From Clostridia bacterium (GTDB taxonomy: Bacteria; Bacillota; Clostridia; Oscillospirales; CAG-272): a stretch of 38,475 nt of DNA. The stretch covers positions 1 to 38,475 of the forward strand of contig JAFTKM010000010.1 in the NCBI GenBank assembly GCA_017453245.1, written 5' to 3'. The notes beneath the pieces were generated by a model. The model saw only the letters and a program-made list of their open reading frames with translations. It had not been told where the DNA came from and did not search any database. Each line of letters opens with the position of its first letter. Within the stretch, counting starts at the first letter, position 1. The position numbers were made by a program, and so were the translations under genes. Positions 37,731 to 38,475 of this stretch are shown piece by piece.

Positions 37731-38475
37731 TTATGTACGTTTCCAATAATAATTTAAATAGGTTGTTTTCAAATATGTAGCCGCAGTAGCAAGATCGTCA
37801 AGATCGGTTGCTGAAATGCTAGTACCACTTGTCGCAGATGAACTCGATGCATACCACCAGCCATCGGTGTTTTCAAAGGTAACACTTGTAAGATTAATGC
37901 AATTCGAGAACGCATAAGAGCCGATGCTTGTAACACTATCGGGTATAGTCACGCTCGTAAGACTTGTGCAATAATAGAACGCACCATCGCCAATGTTTGT
38001 TACGCTATCGGGTATTGTCACGCTTGTAAGGCTTGTGCAACCCGAGAACGCATAAGAGCCGATGCTTGTGACTCCTTCCGGAATAACAAGCTCTGTTACA
38101 AGCTCACCGTTAAGATAGAGATTGTGTGCATAATATAACGGGTTTGCAGAGTAATCACCGAACGAAATTGAACACCATTTGGCTATATCTGTAATATACA
38201 CGCTCGTAAGACCTCTGCAACCATAGAACGCATAAGAGCCGATGCTTGTGACGCTATCGGGTATTGTCACGCTTGTAAGGCTTGTGCAACCCGAGAACGC
38301 AGAATAGCCGATGCTTGTTACGCTATCGGGAATTACGATGCTCGTAAGGCTTGTGCAATAATAGAACGCACCATCGCCAATGTTTGTTACGCTATCGGGT
38401 ATTGTCACGCTTGTAAGGCTTGTGCAACCCGAGAACGCATAAGAGCCGATGCTTGTGACTCCTTCCGGAATAACA
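37731..38475 (-). CDS. BspA-like LRR protein, C-terminal part (5' end outside window)
   Basis: The frame is open to the right edge, so the visible 247 codons are only the end of the gene; the GTG at 38408 is internal. It consists of 23-residue BspA-type repeats ([22 protein letters not shown]) with an interposed module, [20 protein letters not shown] and [17 protein letters not shown], common in such proteins. It ends in a Ser-rich tail ([16 protein letters not shown]) and a basic YYWKRT. Repeats are nearly identical even at DNA level, including a 126-base exact copy, unlike the diverged repeats of the LRR protein at 28801. No wall anchor is seen at the C-terminus; the N-terminus may carry the export signal. 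Confidence 0.9.
   Translation of the reverse strand, partial: VIPEGVTSIGSYAFSGCTSLTSVTIPDSVTNIGDGAFYYCTSLTSIVIPDSVTSIGYSAFSGCTSLTSVTIPDSVTSIGSYAFYGCRGLTSVYITDIAKWCSISFGDYSANPLYYAHNLYLNGELVTELVIPEGVTSIGSYAFSGCTSLTSVTIPDSVTNIGDGAFYYCTSLTSVTIPDSVTSIGSYAFSNCINLTSVTFENTDGWWYASSSSATSGTSISATDLDDLATAATYLKTTYLNYYWKRT
37963..38475. repeat. Exact 126-bp direct repeat inside the LRR gene
   Basis: Bases 37963-38088 and 38350-38475 are identical at all 126 positions, 387 bp apart (129 codons, so in frame). The second copy reaches the window edge and may continue, so the full unit could be a 387-bp tandem duplication. Confidence 0.9.

Noticed and set aside
37900-38475. Regular repeats that could suggest a CRISPR array
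   Set aside because: The repeats are in frame, translate to LRR units and have no unique spacers of constant length.

Overview
The window looks like chromosomal DNA of an anaerobic, low-to-mid GC Clostridia-type Firmicute, probably gut-associated. The reasons are near-consensus sigma-A promoters (TTGACA / 17 bp / TATAAT type), strong GGAGG ribosome sites, a one-piece tmRNA whose tag ends in VAMAA, an SLH-domain protein, BspA-type leucine-rich repeat proteins, MBG-type bacterial Ig repeats, a CotH-kinase lipoprotein and many compact hairpin terminators. I cannot name the genus. There is no phage module, transposase, CRISPR array or rRNA operon.

Layout. 1-546: C-terminus of an unrecognised protein, then a terminator. 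703-4998: rightward cluster (GNAT acetyltransferase, HSL-type esterase, small lipoprotein, GIY-YIG nuclease-like protein, LCMT-type methyltransferase); its middle (2258-4080) is AT-rich with different codon habits and looks acquired. 5119-7026: GH13 amylase/neopullulanase with its own promoter and structured leader, convergent with a CotH lipoprotein carrying a zinc-ribbon-like Cys array (7093-9363). 9604-10527: YwaF-like membrane protein; 10898-11476: small membrane protein. 11478-11878: a gene-free element of about 400 bp bounded by 19-bp inverted repeats and filled with micro-hairpins. 11971-22120: two very large membrane-anchored surface proteins (1791 and 1056 aa) and a cysteine desulfidase-like enzyme (CyuA/UPF0597), the last two in one operon. 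22340-22708: ssrA, followed by a decayed inverted copy of its own 3' end. 23129-24355: GltD/NfnB-like flavoprotein. 24536-25782: two-gene unit of an HTH protein and an unrecognised helical protein with one hydrophobic segment. 25859-31734: leftward group of BspA-like LRR protein, FAD oxidoreductase and MATE exporter. 31968-33230: SLH protein with a hairpin between its ribosome site and start codon. 33296-37429: Nnr NAD(P)HX repair enzyme, cytidylate-kinase-like protein, and a two-gene unit of a PhnP-like metallo-hydrolase and a TIM-barrel isomerase/epimerase. 37731-38475: 3' part of a second BspA-like LRR gene containing a very recent internal duplication.

The common theme is cell-envelope biology: five large exported or membrane-anchored repeat proteins lie among housekeeping enzymes. 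The most unusual items are the inverted-repeat-bounded hairpin element at 11.5 kb, the ribosomal-protein-L15-like domain ending the cytoplasmic tail of the 1791-aa surface protein, the uncharacterised HTH/helical-protein cassette at 24.5 kb, and a strong NNC|GTN codon-context preference that breaks in the presumed acquired segment.
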